The notes: generated by a model not told the origin, from the letters alone. 64,000 nt of DNA from Rhizobium sp. SSA_523 (GCF_030435705.1 NZ_CP129382.1:3579694-3643693); one strand, 5' to 3'; counted from the stretch's first letter, positions 1 to 9,195 are shown. Numbers and translations: made by a program.

Positions 1-444
1 GTGGTGGCCTGGAATGCCGCGGCCTGTGTGGTGATGACCGATTATGCCGCGCTGCCGCCGTCGGAGCGCAATATCCTGCGGCTGGTCTTCTGCAATCCGA
101 GGGTTCGCGCGGCGCAGCAGGATTTCGCCGGCATTGCCCGCTTCGTCGTCGCCGCCTTCCGGGCCGATGCGGCCCGCGCCGGCGCCAATGCCGAAATCAC
201 CGATCTGGTCGCCGAACTGAGCGCCAAGAGCCCGGATTTCGCCCGCCTCTGGACCGCGCATGATGTCACGCAGCACGGCGAGGGCACCAAGCGGCTGAAC
301 CATGCGATCCTCGGTCCGATCGAGCTCGAATATTCCGGCTTCTCCGTCGATGGCCGTCCGGATCTCGGGCTTGTCGTCTATAATCCGGTACAGGCGCAGG
401 ATGCGGACCGTATTCGCGCGCTGGTCAAGGCGAGGAAAGGCTGA
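1..444 (+). CDS. XRE-family regulator, C-terminal MmyB-like ligand-binding domain (partial)
   Basis: The reading frame is open from the first base, so the true start lies outside the window. The 147 visible residues look like the C-terminal MmyB-type ligand-binding domain that follows a helix-turn-helix in many XRE regulators. Recognisable elements are WNAAA near the start, the NILRLVFCNPRVR block at about residues 24-36, the ELSAKSPDFARLW stretch at about 72-84, and a late LELEYSGFSVD-like segment ending in LVVYNP. The DNA-binding half is not visible. In this family the domain is thought to bind a small hydrophobic ligand, but nothing here identifies it. It ends about 155 bases before guaB, in the same direction. 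Confidence 0.75.
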   Translation: MVAWNAAACVVMTDYAALPPSERNILRLVFCNPRVRAAQQDFAGIARFVVAAFRADAARAGANAEITDLVAELSAKSPDFARLWTAHDVTQHGEGTKRLNHAILGPIELEYSGFSVDGRPDLGLVVYNPVQAQDADRIRALVKARKG

Positions 445-550
445 CGGGCACCGGCGGAAGGCCGGAAAGCGGTGCACGGATTTTTTGTATTTCCTTCCCG
501 TCATAACCGTGTTACCAGCCCTCGCCAACTTCCCATTCCCGAAGACCGCA

Positions 551-593
551 TCCGGTAGCCTCCCAACCGGACGGACTTCCTTTACTGAAGGAA
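551..593 (+). promoter_or_regulatory. Two hairpins in the guaB leader, the second covering the ribosome binding site
   Basis: TCCGGT at 551-556 pairs with ACCGGA at 566-571. Immediately downstream, TTCCTT at 577-582 pairs with AAGGAA at 588-593. The second 3' arm is the likely Shine-Dalgarno sequence of guaB, six bases before the ATG at 600. A closed hairpin would mask the ribosome binding site. The pairing is seen directly; any regulatory role is inferred. Confidence 0.4.
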
Positions 594-599
594 ATTGGC

Positions 600-2105
600 A
601 TGGCTCGCATTGTAGAATCCGCAACCGGCGCAGATGCGCTCACCTTCGACGACGTGCTGCTGCAGCCCGGTCATTCCGAAGTCATGCCGGGTCAGACCAA
701 TATCGCCACCCGCATTGCCCAGGATATCGAGCTCAACCTGCCGATCATTTCCTCTGCCATGGATACGGTCACCGAGAGCCGCCTGGCGATCGCCATGGCG
801 CAATCCGGCGGAATGGGCGTCATCCACCGCAATCTCACGCCCGTCGAACAGGCGGAAGAAGTGCGGCAGGTGAAGAAGTTCGAAAGCGGCATGGTCGTCA
901 ATCCGGTGACCATCGGTCCCGATGCCACGCTGGCGGAAGCCAAGTCCCTGATGAAGGCGCATGGCATCTCCGGCATTCCGGTGGTGGAAAACGGCGGCAA
1001 TGGCGGCCACAAGACCGGCCGCCTGGTCGGCATCCTGACCAATCGCGACGTGCGCTTCGCCTCCGATCCGGGCCAGAAGATCTATGAGCTGATGACGCGC
1101 GAAAACCTGATCACCGTCAAGGAAAGCGTCGAGCAGGCCGAAGCCAAGCGGCTCCTGCACCAGCATCGCATCGAAAAGCTTCTGGTGGTCGACGGCCAGG
1201 GCCATTGCGTCGGTCTGATCACCGTCAAGGACATCGAGAAGTCGCAGCTCAACCCGAATGCCTCGAAGGACGTGCAGGGCCGCCTGCGGGTCGCCGCCGC
1301 CATCTCGACCGGCGATGACGGACGCGAGCGTGCCGAACGCCTGATCGAGGCAGGGGTCGATGTCATCGTCGTCGACACCGCGCATGGCCACAGCCAGAAG
1401 GTTCTCGATGCCGTCGCCGAAGTGAAGAAGATGACCAATTCGGTCCGCATCATCGCCGGCAATGTCGCGACCGGCGAGGGCACCCGCGCGCTGATCGATG
1501 CCGGGGCGGATTGCATCAAGGTCGGCATCGGTCCGGGATCGATCTGCACCACCCGCGTGGTGGCCGGCGTCGGCGTTCCGCAGCTGGCGGCCGTGATGGC
1601 CGCCGTCGAGGAGGCCAACAAGCACGGCATCCCGGTGATTGCCGATGGCGGCATCAAGTTTTCCGGCGACGTGGCCAAGGCGATCGCCGCCGGCGCCTCC
1701 GCCGTCATGGTCGGCTCGCTGCTGGCCGGCACGGATGAAAGCCCGGGCGAGGTCTATCTCTACCAGGGCCGTTCCTTCAAGGCCTATCGCGGCATGGGCT
1801 CGGTGGGCGCCATGGCACGCGGCTCGGCCGATCGCTATTTCCAGGCCGAGGTGCGCGACACGCTGAAGCTGGTGCCGGAAGGCATCGAAGGCCAGGTGCC
1901 CTACAAGGGCCCGGTCTCGGCCGTGCTGCACCAGCTGGCCGGCGGCCTGAAGGCAGCCATGGGCTATGTCGGCGGACGCGATCTCAAGGAATTCCAGGAG
2001 CGGGCGACCTTTGTCCGCATCTCCGGCGCCGGCCTGCGCGAAAGCCATCCGCACGGCGTGACGATCACACGCGAAAGCCCCAATTATCCCGGCGCCAGCA
2101 GCTGA
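600..2105 (+). CDS. guaB: Inosine-5'-monophosphate dehydrogenase
   Basis: This cytosolic enzyme oxidises IMP to XMP with NAD+, the committed step of guanine nucleotide synthesis. The 501 residues match the usual bacterial length. The N-terminus has the [18 protein letters not shown] block. A pair of CBS domains lies at about residues 95-215, inserted in the TIM barrel. The active-site loop [11 protein letters not shown] at about 307-317 carries the catalytic Cys, and the flap region contains the [10 protein letters not shown] segment. The ATG start is preceded at six bases by AAGGAA, which sits in a small hairpin. The gene is followed by a strong inverted repeat and is probably monocistronic. 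Confidence 0.97.
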   Translation: MARIVESATGADALTFDDVLLQPGHSEVMPGQTNIATRIAQDIELNLPIISSAMDTVTESRLAIAMAQSGGMGVIHRNLTPVEQAEEVRQVKKFESGMVVNPVTIGPDATLAEAKSLMKAHGISGIPVVENGGNGGHKTGRLVGILTNRDVRFASDPGQKIYELMTRENLITVKESVEQAEAKRLLHQHRIEKLLVVDGQGHCVGLITVKDIEKSQLNPNASKDVQGRLRVAAAISTGDDGRERAERLIEAGVDVIVVDTAHGHSQKVLDAVAEVKKMTNSVRIIAGNVATGEGTRALIDAGADCIKVGIGPGSICTTRVVAGVGVPQLAAVMAAVEEANKHGIPVIADGGIKFSGDVAKAIAAGASAVMVGSLLAGTDESPGEVYLYQGRSFKAYRGMGSVGAMARGSADRYFQAEVRDTLKLVPEGIEGQVPYKGPVSAVLHQLAGGLKAAMGYVGGRDLKEFQERATFVRISGAGLRESHPHGVTITRESPNYPGASS

Positions 2106-2120
2106 TCCTTCTGCCCCTAC

Positions 2121-2153
2121 CGCCGGCGGCCGAATGATTGAAAGCCGCCGGCG
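2121..2153 (+). terminator. Hairpin after guaB, probable terminator
   Basis: A perfect 10-bp inverted repeat (CGCCGGCGGC at 2121-2130, GCCGCCGGCG at 2144-2153) lies 15 bases after the guaB stop. There is no long T run after it, so the termination role is inferred from position. Confidence 0.5.
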
Positions 2154-2205
2154 CTTGGCTATTCTGACCCCGCCGGCAATCGTGCCGGTTTCTTCGGGGG
2201 TTTTC

Positions 2206-2586
2206 ATGAAACGATTGATTGCTTGTGCGTCCCTGGCTCTGGCTCTGGCTTTTGCTGCGGCGCCGCTTTCGCATGCCGTGGCGCAGACGGTGGAGGCCGG
2301 CCTTTACGATGTGTCGGGGACCAATCTCGACGGATCGCAATATTCGGGAACGGCGCGGATCCAGCTGATGAGCGAGACGACCTGCTCCATCGAATGGAAG
2401 ACCGGCACCACGACCTCCACCGGCATCTGCATGCTGCATGAGGATGCCTTCGCGGCGGGCTATGTGCTGGGCGACAGTGTCGGGCTCATCATCTACCAGG
2501 TGAAGCGCGGCGGCGTTCTGGATGGGGTCTGGACCATATCCGGCGAAGACGGCGCCGGAACCGAGATCTTGCGTCTGCGCAGGTAA
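2206..2586 (+). CDS. Small secreted protein of unknown function
   Basis: The protein has 126 residues. It begins MKRLIACASLALALAFAA and has a signal peptide ending near HAVAQ, so export to the periplasm is likely. The mature part is compact and Gly/Thr-rich, with two cysteines (TTCSIEW and GICMLHE) that could form a disulphide. The ATG at 2206 was chosen over the upstream in-frame ATG at 2134 because it places a signal peptide at the N-terminus and has a G-rich ribosome site just before it. I do not recognise a named family. A MAPEG gene follows in the same direction 67 bases later. Confidence 0.7.
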   Translation: MKRLIACASLALALAFAAAPLSHAVAQTVEAGLYDVSGTNLDGSQYSGTARIQLMSETTCSIEWKTGTTTSTGICMLHEDAFAAGYVLGDSVGLIIYQVKRGGVLDGVWTISGEDGAGTEILRLRR

Positions 2587-2653
2587 ACGGGCCATAAGAG
2601 GCTGCGGGCGCCTGGCCCGCGGCCGTCGATTTCTGCAGGGAGAGAGCGCATCC

Positions 2654-3073
2654 ATGACCACCAACGAAGCCATGATCTGGCCGATGATTGCCCATGTGGC
2701 GTTGGTCTTCCTGCTGTATTTCATCCTGTCGGGGCGTCGTGTGGCGGCGGTCAGGGCAGGGCGCGCCACCGTGGCGCAATTTCGCGAGAACCTGAAGGAG
2801 CCCGATGACAGCCTCTTCGTCCACAACAATCTGAAGAACCAGTTCGAGCTGCCGATCCTCTTCCACGTGGTCTGCATTACGCTTTACGTGGTGCAGGGCG
2901 ATAATATCGGCACGGTCCTTTTGGCCTGGGCCTTCGTCCTGTCGCGCTATGTGCATGCCTATATCCATGTCACCAGCAATCGCATCCGTTATCGCCGCCC
3001 CGCCTTCATCGCCGGCTTTGCATGCCTCGCGCTGCTCTGGGCCTGGCTCGCCGTCTGGCTGGCGATGACCTGA
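2654..3073 (+). CDS. MAPEG family membrane protein
   Basis: The 139-residue integral membrane protein has about four hydrophobic segments. The central VHNNLKNQFELPILF block (about residues 56-70) is the conserved Asn/Glu/Pro signature of the MAPEG superfamily. Eukaryotic members are microsomal glutathione transferases and eicosanoid enzymes; bacterial members are mostly uncharacterised, so substrate and reaction are unknown. The ATG at 2654 follows GGGAGAGA at good spacing. Length is typical for the family. Confidence 0.8.
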   Translation: MTTNEAMIWPMIAHVALVFLLYFILSGRRVAAVRAGRATVAQFRENLKEPDDSLFVHNNLKNQFELPILFHVVCITLYVVQGDNIGTVLLAWAFVLSRYVHAYIHVTSNRIRYRRPAFIAGFACLALLWAWLAVWLAMT

Positions 3074-3216
3074 TCGATATTCGTGAGCCGAAATTTGCTG
3101 CAGATCAAAGGCAAGCCATCGGTCTTCCACTAGAAGAGGGCAGGATCGGGTGTCAGGACCCGTCCGGGTTGCTTGTGCAGAGGAGCGCAGGCCCGTCTCT
3201 CGAAAGGATGATGATC

Positions 3217-4245
3217 ATGGCGCAGATGATGAAGGCAGCAGTGGTGCGCGAATTCGGCAAGCCGCTGGTGATCGAGGAGATGCCGATCCCGGATCCCGGC
3301 CCGGGCCAGATTCTCGTCAAATACGAAGCGACGGGCGTTTGCCATACGGATCTGCATGCCGCCAATGGCGATTGGCCGGTCAAGCCCAATCCGCCTTTCA
3401 TTCCCGGCCATGAAGGGGTCGGCTATGTGGCAAAGCTCGGCGCCGGCGTCTCGCGCGTCAAGGAAGGGGATCGGGTCGGGGTGCCGTGGCTGCACACCGC
3501 CTGCGGCTGCTGCAATCCCTGCCGGACCGGCTGGGAGACCCTTTGCGGCTCGCAGCAGAACACCGGCTATTCGGTCAACGGTACTTTTGCGCAATACGGC
3601 CTGGCGGATCCCGATTTCTGCGGCCGTCTGCCGGATAATTTGGAATTCGGCCCGGCCGCACCCGTTCTCTGCGCCGGCGTCACCGTCTACAAGGGCCTGA
3701 AGGAAACCGAGGTGCGGCCCGGCGAATGGGTGGTCATTTCCGGTATCGGCGGTCTCGGCCACATGGCCGTGCAATATGCCAAGGCCATGGGCATGCATGT
3801 GGTCGCAGCAGATATTTTCGATGAAAAGCTCGATCTTGCCCGCAAGCTCGGTGCCGACGTCACGGTGAACGGCCGGGATGCCGATGCGATCGAACAGGTG
3901 CAGAAGGCAACCGGAGGAGCGCATGGCGCCTTGGTCACGGCCGTCTCTCCGAAAGCCATGGAACAGGCCTATGGCTTCCTGCGCTCCAAGGGCACGATGG
4001 CGCTGGTCGGCCTGCCGCCCGGCTTCGTCTCCCTGCCGGTCTTCGAGACGGTGCTGAAACGCATCACGGTTCGCGGCTCCATCGTCGGCACCCGCCAGGA
4101 TCTGGAGGAAAGCCTGATGTTTGCCGGTGAGGGCAAGGTGGCCTCGCATTTCTCCTGGGACAAGATCGAAAACATCAACGCCATCTTCCATCGCATGGAA
4201 GAGGGCAAGATCGACGGCCGCATCGTTCTCGATCTCGCCGCCTGA
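3217..4245 (+). CDS. adhP: Zinc-dependent alcohol dehydrogenase, AdhP type
   Basis: This is a 342-residue medium-chain, NAD-dependent alcohol dehydrogenase. The GroES-like N-terminal half has the catalytic zinc ligands in GVCHTDLHAANGDW and GHEGVG. The structural zinc is bound by the cysteines of ACGCCNPCRTGWETLC. The Rossmann motif GIGGLGHMAVQYA starts near residue 175. Likely role: interconversion of primary alcohols such as ethanol with aldehydes. The ATG at 3217 is preceded at eight bases by AAAGGA; upstream ATGs at 3208 and 3211 overlap that site and are less likely. Confidence 0.9.
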   Translation: MAQMMKAAVVREFGKPLVIEEMPIPDPGPGQILVKYEATGVCHTDLHAANGDWPVKPNPPFIPGHEGVGYVAKLGAGVSRVKEGDRVGVPWLHTACGCCNPCRTGWETLCGSQQNTGYSVNGTFAQYGLADPDFCGRLPDNLEFGPAAPVLCAGVTVYKGLKETEVRPGEWVVISGIGGLGHMAVQYAKAMGMHVVAADIFDEKLDLARKLGADVTVNGRDADAIEQVQKATGGAHGALVTAVSPKAMEQAYGFLRSKGTMALVGLPPGFVSLPVFETVLKRITVRGSIVGTRQDLEESLMFAGEGKVASHFSWDKIENINAIFHRMEEGKIDGRIVLDLAA

Positions 4246-4265
4246 CCGCCCGCTTTCAGCACCCT

Positions 4266-4285
4266 CGGCAGCCTTGGCGCTGCCG
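4266..4285 (+). terminator. Hairpin after adhP
   Basis: A perfect 7-bp inverted repeat (CGGCAGC 4266-4272, GCTGCCG 4279-4285) lies 20 bases after the adhP stop. No T run follows, so the terminator call is tentative. Confidence 0.3.
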
Positions 4286-4458
4286 CACCCCGCACTCGGC
4301 TTGACGCCGCCCATGGCACTGCTGCCGTGGGCGGCGCTGCTTTGTCCGCTTCGTGACACAAGTTTAATCCAGGCGCCGATGAAAAATGCATTGCGATGCA
4401 CCATGTTCAGGATGATGTTGCAGTGCGATAAAACCAGAGCCGGCACGGAGCCTCGACG

Positions 4459-5622
4459 ATGCGCGATACGCGGAATGTGATTGTCTTTCAGGGTGGAGGC
4501 GCGCTCGGCGCCTATCAGGCCGGAACCTTCGAGGCTTTGCACAAGCATGGCGTGGAGCCCGAATGGCTGGCGGGAATTTCCATCGGTGCCATCAACTCCG
4601 CCATCATTGCCGGCAGCGCGCCGGATGAGCGGGTGCGCAATCTGCGTGATTTCTGGGACATGGTGTCGTCGGGCCTCGATCATGGTTTCCAGCCGCCGGA
4701 CGACATGGCGCGCCGCATGCTGAAGGATTGGTCGGTTCTCACCGGCGCCTTGACCGGCATTCCCGGCTTCTTCTCGCCGCGCTTGCCGACCCCCTACCAG
4801 ATGTTGCTGAACCCGGATTTCCGCATCAGTCATTACGACACCGATCCCCTGATCAAGTCGCTCGACCGGCTGGTCGATTTCGATCGCATCAATCGCGGAT
4901 CCATCCGCCTCAGCCTCGGCGCCGTGAATGTGCGCACCGGCAATTTCGCCTATTTCGATACGTCCCACACGCAGCTGACAGCGCATCATGTCGCCGCCTC
5001 CGGCGCCCTGCCGCCGGGTTTTCCGCCGGTCGAGATCGACGGCGAATTCTATTGGGACGGCGGCCTCGTCTCCAATACGCCGCTGCAATATGTGCTGGCC
5101 GCCGATCACAACCAATCCGATCTGTGCATCTTCCAGGTGGATCTGTTTTCCGCCCGCGGCGCCATGCCGCGCGATATGCTGGAGGTCGACGCCCGCATCA
5201 AGGAAATCCGCTATTCCAGCCGAACCCGCATGAATACGGATGAATTTGCCCGCAAGCAGGTCTTTCGCCGCGCCGCGCGCCGGCTCTTGCAGAAACTGCC
5301 GCCCGAATTGCAGGATGACGAGGATGCGGCCTTCCTGCGCTCGGTCGGCGTGGAATATGACGTCACGCTCGTCCATCTCATTCACCGCAGCGCCGCCTAT
5401 AGTTCGCATGCCATGGATGCGGAATTTTCCCGTGCCACCATCGAGGAGAACTGGAGGGCCGGTTATGACGATGTGGTGCGCACCCTGACGCACCCGAAAT
5501 GGACAAGACGCGGCCGCCCCAGAAACGGCATTCAGATCTTCGACCTCGCACAGGACACTGCGCGCGATCGCGATGAAGCGGCTGACAGTGTCGAGGCTCG
5601 CCCGACACGCAAATCGGCCTGA
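4459..5622 (+). CDS. Patatin-like phospholipase/esterase
   Basis: The protein has 387 residues. The patatin core is clear: the GGGALG oxyanion motif at about residues 12-17, the nucleophile elbow GISIGA with the catalytic Ser near residue 40, and the dyad Asp in WDGGLVSN near residue 200. A longer C-terminal region follows, as in patatins carrying a DUF3734 domain. The 3-hydroxybutyrate dehydrogenase starts 17 bases after the stop. That pairing suggests release and oxidation of hydroxybutyrate from polyhydroxybutyrate or related esters, but the substrate cannot be read from sequence. Confidence 0.88.
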   Translation: MRDTRNVIVFQGGGALGAYQAGTFEALHKHGVEPEWLAGISIGAINSAIIAGSAPDERVRNLRDFWDMVSSGLDHGFQPPDDMARRMLKDWSVLTGALTGIPGFFSPRLPTPYQMLLNPDFRISHYDTDPLIKSLDRLVDFDRINRGSIRLSLGAVNVRTGNFAYFDTSHTQLTAHHVAASGALPPGFPPVEIDGEFYWDGGLVSNTPLQYVLAADHNQSDLCIFQVDLFSARGAMPRDMLEVDARIKEIRYSSRTRMNTDEFARKQVFRRAARRLLQKLPPELQDDEDAAFLRSVGVEYDVTLVHLIHRSAAYSSHAMDAEFSRATIEENWRAGYDDVVRTLTHPKWTRRGRPRNGIQIFDLAQDTARDRDEAADSVEARPTRKSA

Positions 5623-5639
5623 ACAACGGAGACTGTGTT

Positions 5640-6422
5640 ATGAAACTCGACGCAAAAGTGGCGCTGATCACCGGATCTGCCAGCGGAATCGGCGCGGAAA
5701 TTGCCAAGCGCTATGTGCAGGAAGGGGCAAATGTCGTAATCGCTGATCTCAGGCTGGATGCGGCGGCGGCCAAGGCGCAGGAACTGACTGCCATGGGGCC
5801 GGGCAAGGCGATCGGCGTCGAGATGGACGTCACCAGCGAGGACGCCGTCAATGCCGGTGTCGCAAAGACCGTCGAGCAGTTCGGCCGCGTCGATATCCTG
5901 GTCTCCAATGCCGGCATCCAGATCGTCCACCGCATCGAGGATTTCCCCTTTGCCGACTGGAAGAAGATGCTGGCCATCCACCTCGATGGCGCCTTCCTGA
6001 CGACGAAGGCCTGCGTGCCGCACATGAAGGCACAGGGCGGCGGCGCGGTGATCTATATGGGCTCGGTCCACTCGCATGAGGCATCGCCGCTGAAATCGGC
6101 CTATGTCACGGCAAAGCATGGGCTGCTGGGCCTGGCCCGGGTTCTGGCCAAGGAGGGCGGCGAGCACAAGATCCGCGCCAATGTCATCTGCCCCGGCTTC
6201 GTCCGCACGCCGCTCGTCGACAAGCAGATCCCCGAACAGGCGGCGACCCTCGGCATTTCCGAAGATGAGGTGGTCAAGAAGGTCATGCTTGGCGAAACCG
6301 TGGATGGCGAGTTCACCACGGTGGGCGACGTGGCCGAGGTGGCGCTCTTCCTCGCCGCCTTCGAGACCAATGCCCTGACCGGCCAGTCCATCACCGTCAG
6401 CCATGGCTGGCATATGGGCTGA
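5640..6422 (+). CDS. bdhA: D-3-hydroxybutyrate dehydrogenase (SDR)
   Basis: This 260-residue short-chain dehydrogenase interconverts 3-hydroxybutyrate and acetoacetate with NAD+, the last step of polyhydroxybutyrate breakdown. The cofactor motif is GSASGIG near residue 12. NNAG is replaced by the variant SNAG. The catalytic YVTAK lies near residue 155, and the ending [13 protein letters not shown] is typical of the bacterial family. AACGGAGA precedes the ATG. It sits directly behind the patatin gene and is almost certainly cotranscribed with it. Confidence 0.9.
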   Translation: MKLDAKVALITGSASGIGAEIAKRYVQEGANVVIADLRLDAAAAKAQELTAMGPGKAIGVEMDVTSEDAVNAGVAKTVEQFGRVDILVSNAGIQIVHRIEDFPFADWKKMLAIHLDGAFLTTKACVPHMKAQGGGAVIYMGSVHSHEASPLKSAYVTAKHGLLGLARVLAKEGGEHKIRANVICPGFVRTPLVDKQIPEQAATLGISEDEVVKKVMLGETVDGEFTTVGDVAEVALFLAAFETNALTGQSITVSHGWHMG

Positions 6423-6436
6423 GACTGGGAATGGCC

Positions 6437-6456
6437 GGGAGAGGATCTCCTCTCCC
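6437..6456. terminator. Shared hairpin between bdhA and the LysR gene
   Basis: GGGAGAGGA at 6437-6445 pairs perfectly with TCCTCTCCC at 6448-6456, with a two-base spacer. It lies between two convergent genes and could end transcription from both sides. Confidence 0.5.
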
Positions 6457-6462
6457 GTCGCT

Positions 6463-7416
6463 TTACCAGCCGGGCATCAGTTGCGCCGTGCGCATGCGCA
6501 GGGCGGAGCGCCCATAGGCCTTCATGTCGGTATCGAGGTCGTCGGGAGCGACGGCCGGCGAAATATTGTCGAGACAGGCGGTGATGTGATCGGTGATCGC
6601 CGTCATCAGCGAGGTCGACAGGCCCGGCCGTTTCATCAGGCCGATCTGCACCGGCGGCAGCGGCGGGAAACCGTCCGACTGGCTGAGCACCTTCATGCCC
6701 GGCCGCAGCGCCGATTCCGGCAGAACCGAAACGGCCATGCCGGCCAGAACGGCAGCCGCCACCACCGTGGATGACCAGCTGGTGAACAGAACCTGATACT
6801 CGCGGCCATCGGCATCCAGCGCCGAACAGGCGAGCTGCCGCCAGTTGCAATCGCGCCGGCCCACTGCGAGCGGCACCGGCGCATCATCGCGCAAGGGATG
6901 GTTGGCAGAAGCGACCCAGCAGAGCGGTTCGGTTCTGACGACATCCGATTGCCGCGCCCGCGGATTGTGGGTCACCAGTGCAATATCCAGCTCGCCGCGC
7001 GCCATTTTCTCCGCCAGGTCCACCGAAGGTTCGCAGACGATATAGAGCTCGACATTCGGATGCGTCTTGGCGAAGCGGCCGATGATTTCCGGCATGTAGC
7101 GGTCGGCATAATCGTCCGGCGTGCCGATCCTCAGCGTACCCTCCAGGCGGTTGTCGTCGAAGGCCGCGATCGCCTCGTTGTTCAGCCGGATGATGCGCCG
7201 GGCATAGTTCAAGAGCTTCTCGCCTTCCGCCGTCAGCCGGTTGCCGCGGCCATCCTTGGCGAACAGCTGCTTGCCGACCCGCTCCTCCAGCCGCCGCATC
7301 TGCATGGAAACCGCGCTCTGGGTCTTGAACACCCGATCGGCGGCCTTGGTGAAGCTGCCTGTATCCACGATGGCAATGAAAGTCTGCAACTGGTCGATAT
7401 CGAGTGGCGCTGACAT
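6463..7416 (-). CDS. LysR-family transcriptional regulator
   Basis: The 317-residue protein has an N-terminal winged helix-turn-helix (about residues 6-65, with FTKAADRVFKTQSAVSMQMR). A periplasmic-binding-protein-like effector domain follows from about residue 95. The gene is divergent from a DUF1127 gene at 7597, and the shared 180-base spacer contains an imperfect inverted repeat, the usual arrangement for a LysR regulator controlling itself and its neighbour. The effector is unknown. Its tail of about 25 residues past the effector domain (ending RTAQLMPGW) is slightly longer than usual. Confidence 0.88.
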   Translation of the reverse strand: MSAPLDIDQLQTFIAIVDTGSFTKAADRVFKTQSAVSMQMRRLEERVGKQLFAKDGRGNRLTAEGEKLLNYARRIIRLNNEAIAAFDDNRLEGTLRIGTPDDYADRYMPEIIGRFAKTHPNVELYIVCEPSVDLAEKMARGELDIALVTHNPRARQSDVVRTEPLCWVASANHPLRDDAPVPLAVGRRDCNWRQLACSALDADGREYQVLFTSWSSTVVAAAVLAGMAVSVLPESALRPGMKVLSQSDGFPPLPPVQIGLMKRPGLSTSLMTAITDHITACLDNISPAVAPDDLDTDMKAYGRSALRMRTAQLMPGW

Positions 7417-7433
7417 GGAAGGGACCCATCAGG

Positions 7434-7497
7434 TTGATTGATGCATAACATTAAAAACATTCGTTAGACTGATCAACCAGGATTTTGCATACATCAA
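7434..7497. promoter_or_regulatory. Candidate LysR operator in the divergent spacer
   Basis: TTGATTGATGCA at 7434-7445 matches the reverse complement of TGCATACATCAA at 7486-7497 at 10 of 12 positions. Inside this, GGTTGAT at 7432-7438 is inverted as ATCAACC at 7472-7478. The AT-rich stretch between them is where two divergent promoters would be expected. Binding by the adjacent LysR protein is inferred. Confidence 0.4.
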
Positions 7498-7596
7498 ATG
7501 TCAGCAGAATCCGAAAGGGTTTCCACCGCCCAGCTGTCCCCCTTCCGGCCTGCCGGAAGGGATGCCTTTACTCGTGCCGCCAGAAAGGACTTTGTC

Positions 7597-7950
7597 ATGA
7601 GCACGATCCACCGGATGACCACCCGCTTGCAGCCCGTCCTGCCGCCGGAAAGCCGGAGCGCGCAGACGCGCGTCGTGATCACCGCCGTGACCTTCCTGAA
7701 ATCGGTGCTGCGCGCCTGGCGCAATCGCCGCGCGATGACTGTTCTCAACGAGCTCGATGACTACCAGCTTCAGGATATCGGCCTCACCCGAAGCGATGTC
7801 GATCGTGCCTTGAACCATTCGGGCCTCATGGACGATCCCTTCAAGCTCCTGCCGCCGACGGCACGCCTGCGCGGCTCGCGCTGCACGGTTCTGCCGCGCC
7901 GCAACGGATCTTTCGCAAGGCATCCGGAGAGGATCGGTCGCAGCGCGTAA
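7597..7950 (+). CDS. DUF1127 domain protein
   Basis: The 117-residue basic protein contains a DUF1127 module at about residues 40-70, with WRNRRAMTVLNELDDYQLQDI followed by GLTRSDVDRAL. DUF1127 proteins are small Arg-rich proteins; some rhizobial and Agrobacterium members affect phosphate/carbon metabolism, RNA turnover or attachment, but this one is longer and uncharacterised. ATG at 7597 follows AGAAAGGA; an upstream in-frame ATG at 7498 lies inside the promoter repeat and is less likely. It is divergent from the LysR gene and is followed by a clear terminator. Confidence 0.8.
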   Translation: MSTIHRMTTRLQPVLPPESRSAQTRVVITAVTFLKSVLRAWRNRRAMTVLNELDDYQLQDIGLTRSDVDRALNHSGLMDDPFKLLPPTARLRGSRCTVLPRRNGSFARHPERIGRSA

Positions 7951-8068
7951 GACCAGACGCTGTTCCAGGCTTCGAGCGGGATCGGTGGCGATAGCCTCGG
8001 AACCCTTCGCCATCCCGCTCAGCTGCCAGAGTTTCCCCCCGCAGGGTCACGCCAATAGCCCTGCTTTT

Positions 8069-8103
8069 GCCCGGCCGGTTTGCACCGTGCCGGGCCTTTT
8101 CGT
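8069..8103 (+). terminator. Rho-independent terminator after the DUF1127 gene
   Basis: GCCCGGC at 8069-8075 pairs with GCCGGGC at 8089-8095, with an inner CGG/CCG pairing, followed by CTTTTCGTTT. Confidence 0.65.
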
Positions 8104-8154
8104 TTCAAGAGGAGGGGCTTTTTCGTTTCAGGATCCGGGCTTTTGCCGGATCGG

Positions 8155-9195
8155 TCAGGATCCGGATGTATCGGTCGCCGCGCCGCGCCGATAGCCGTCG
8201 AAAATCGCTTCCATATTCTTCTGGTAGGCTTTCTGCACCTCGATGCCGCTGTCGAACATCGTGTTCAGCACGGCCTGGAAACCTGCAAGATCCGGGGTCG
8301 CAGCCGAGGAAGGTCTGGCGGATTGCTCGGCCGCTTCCGAGGCCTCCTGCGGATTTGCCTGTCTCCCGGCCTGATTGCCGGCCTGGTTGCCGGCCTGCTG
8401 TGCGGGCTTCTGTGAGCCTGTCGACGCAGCCTGCGGAGCGGCATCCGGTGTTCTCGCAGCCCCGCTTCCCGCGCCGGTCATGGAGGCAAAGCTTCCCGAC
8501 ATCATGTCCTGGAAGGCCTTGGTGAAGGGATTGTCCATGAAGGCATTGTCAAGGAACGGATTGCCGGCAGCTGCAGGCGCCGGAGCCGGCTTGCCCATGC
8601 CCCACATGCTGCGCATGGCCTGGAACATCGGATTGTCGAAGGGAATGGCGGCCGGCTGCGGCTTGGGTTTCGGCGCAAAGCCGATCGCCTGCAGCCATTG
8701 CTGCGTCATCTGGTTCATGCCCTCGGGCGTGAAGGCGTTCTGCGGCATCTGGCCTCCCATCTGGCCTCCCATCTGCCCCGTCATCTGCTTGAACAGGCCA
8801 CCCATCAGGGCGTCGGCCATGGCCGGCATCATGGTCTTCAGAACCTCCTGGCCGATGCCGGTCAGTTGCGCCGCCTGCTCGGCAATCGCCCGGGAAACCT
8901 CCTTCGAGCCGAACAGGCGCTCCAGAACGGCATTGCCATCGGCCATGCCCTGCGGGGTGAAGGCCTTGCTCACATCCTCGAAATACCGCGCATAGCTGCC
9001 GCTGAACAAGCCGCTCATCAGGCTCGTGAAGTCATAGGGATTGCTCGCCGTGCGCTTGAAACCGGAGGAGAAGGCAGGCATCAGCGCGGCCATGGCCTGC
9101 GCGGCCTGTTCCTGCGCCAGATTGAACTGCTTGGCCATGGTATCCATGGCAGCACCATTCTGGGCTTTCAGCATCATGTCGAACAGGGGCAGCAT
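8155..9195 (-). CDS. DUF937 domain protein with low-complexity linker
   Basis: The protein has about 346 residues. The N-terminal half is helical and rich in Met, Ala and Gln, with the PEGM and GIGQEVLKTMMPAMAD stretches seen in DUF937 proteins. It contains a GQMGGQMGGQM repeat. An Ala/Gln/Pro-rich linker follows with NQAGNQAGRQ repeats. The last 40 residues form a predicted amphipathic helix (GIEVQKAYQKNMEAIFDGY) that is faintly phasin-like. Function is unknown. The ATG at 9195 is nine bases from AAGGAG; the ATG at 9201 is only three bases away. It lies 98 bases downstream of gshA. Confidence 0.75.
   Translation of the reverse strand: MLPLFDMMLKAQNGAAMDTMAKQFNLAQEQAAQAMAALMPAFSSGFKRTASNPYDFTSLMSGLFSGSYARYFEDVSKAFTPQGMADGNAVLERLFGSKEVSRAIAEQAAQLTGIGQEVLKTMMPAMADALMGGLFKQMTGQMGGQMGGQMPQNAFTPEGMNQMTQQWLQAIGFAPKPKPQPAAIPFDNPMFQAMRSMWGMGKPAPAPAAAGNPFLDNAFMDNPFTKAFQDMMSGSFASMTGAGSGAARTPDAAPQAASTGSQKPAQQAGNQAGNQAGRQANPQEASEAAEQSARPSSAATPDLAGFQAVLNTMFDSGIEVQKAYQKNMEAIFDGYRRGAATDTSGS

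Noticed and set aside
3130..5493. 787-codon open frame on the minus strand
   Set aside because: It is antisense to adhP and the patatin gene, both clearly real by motifs.
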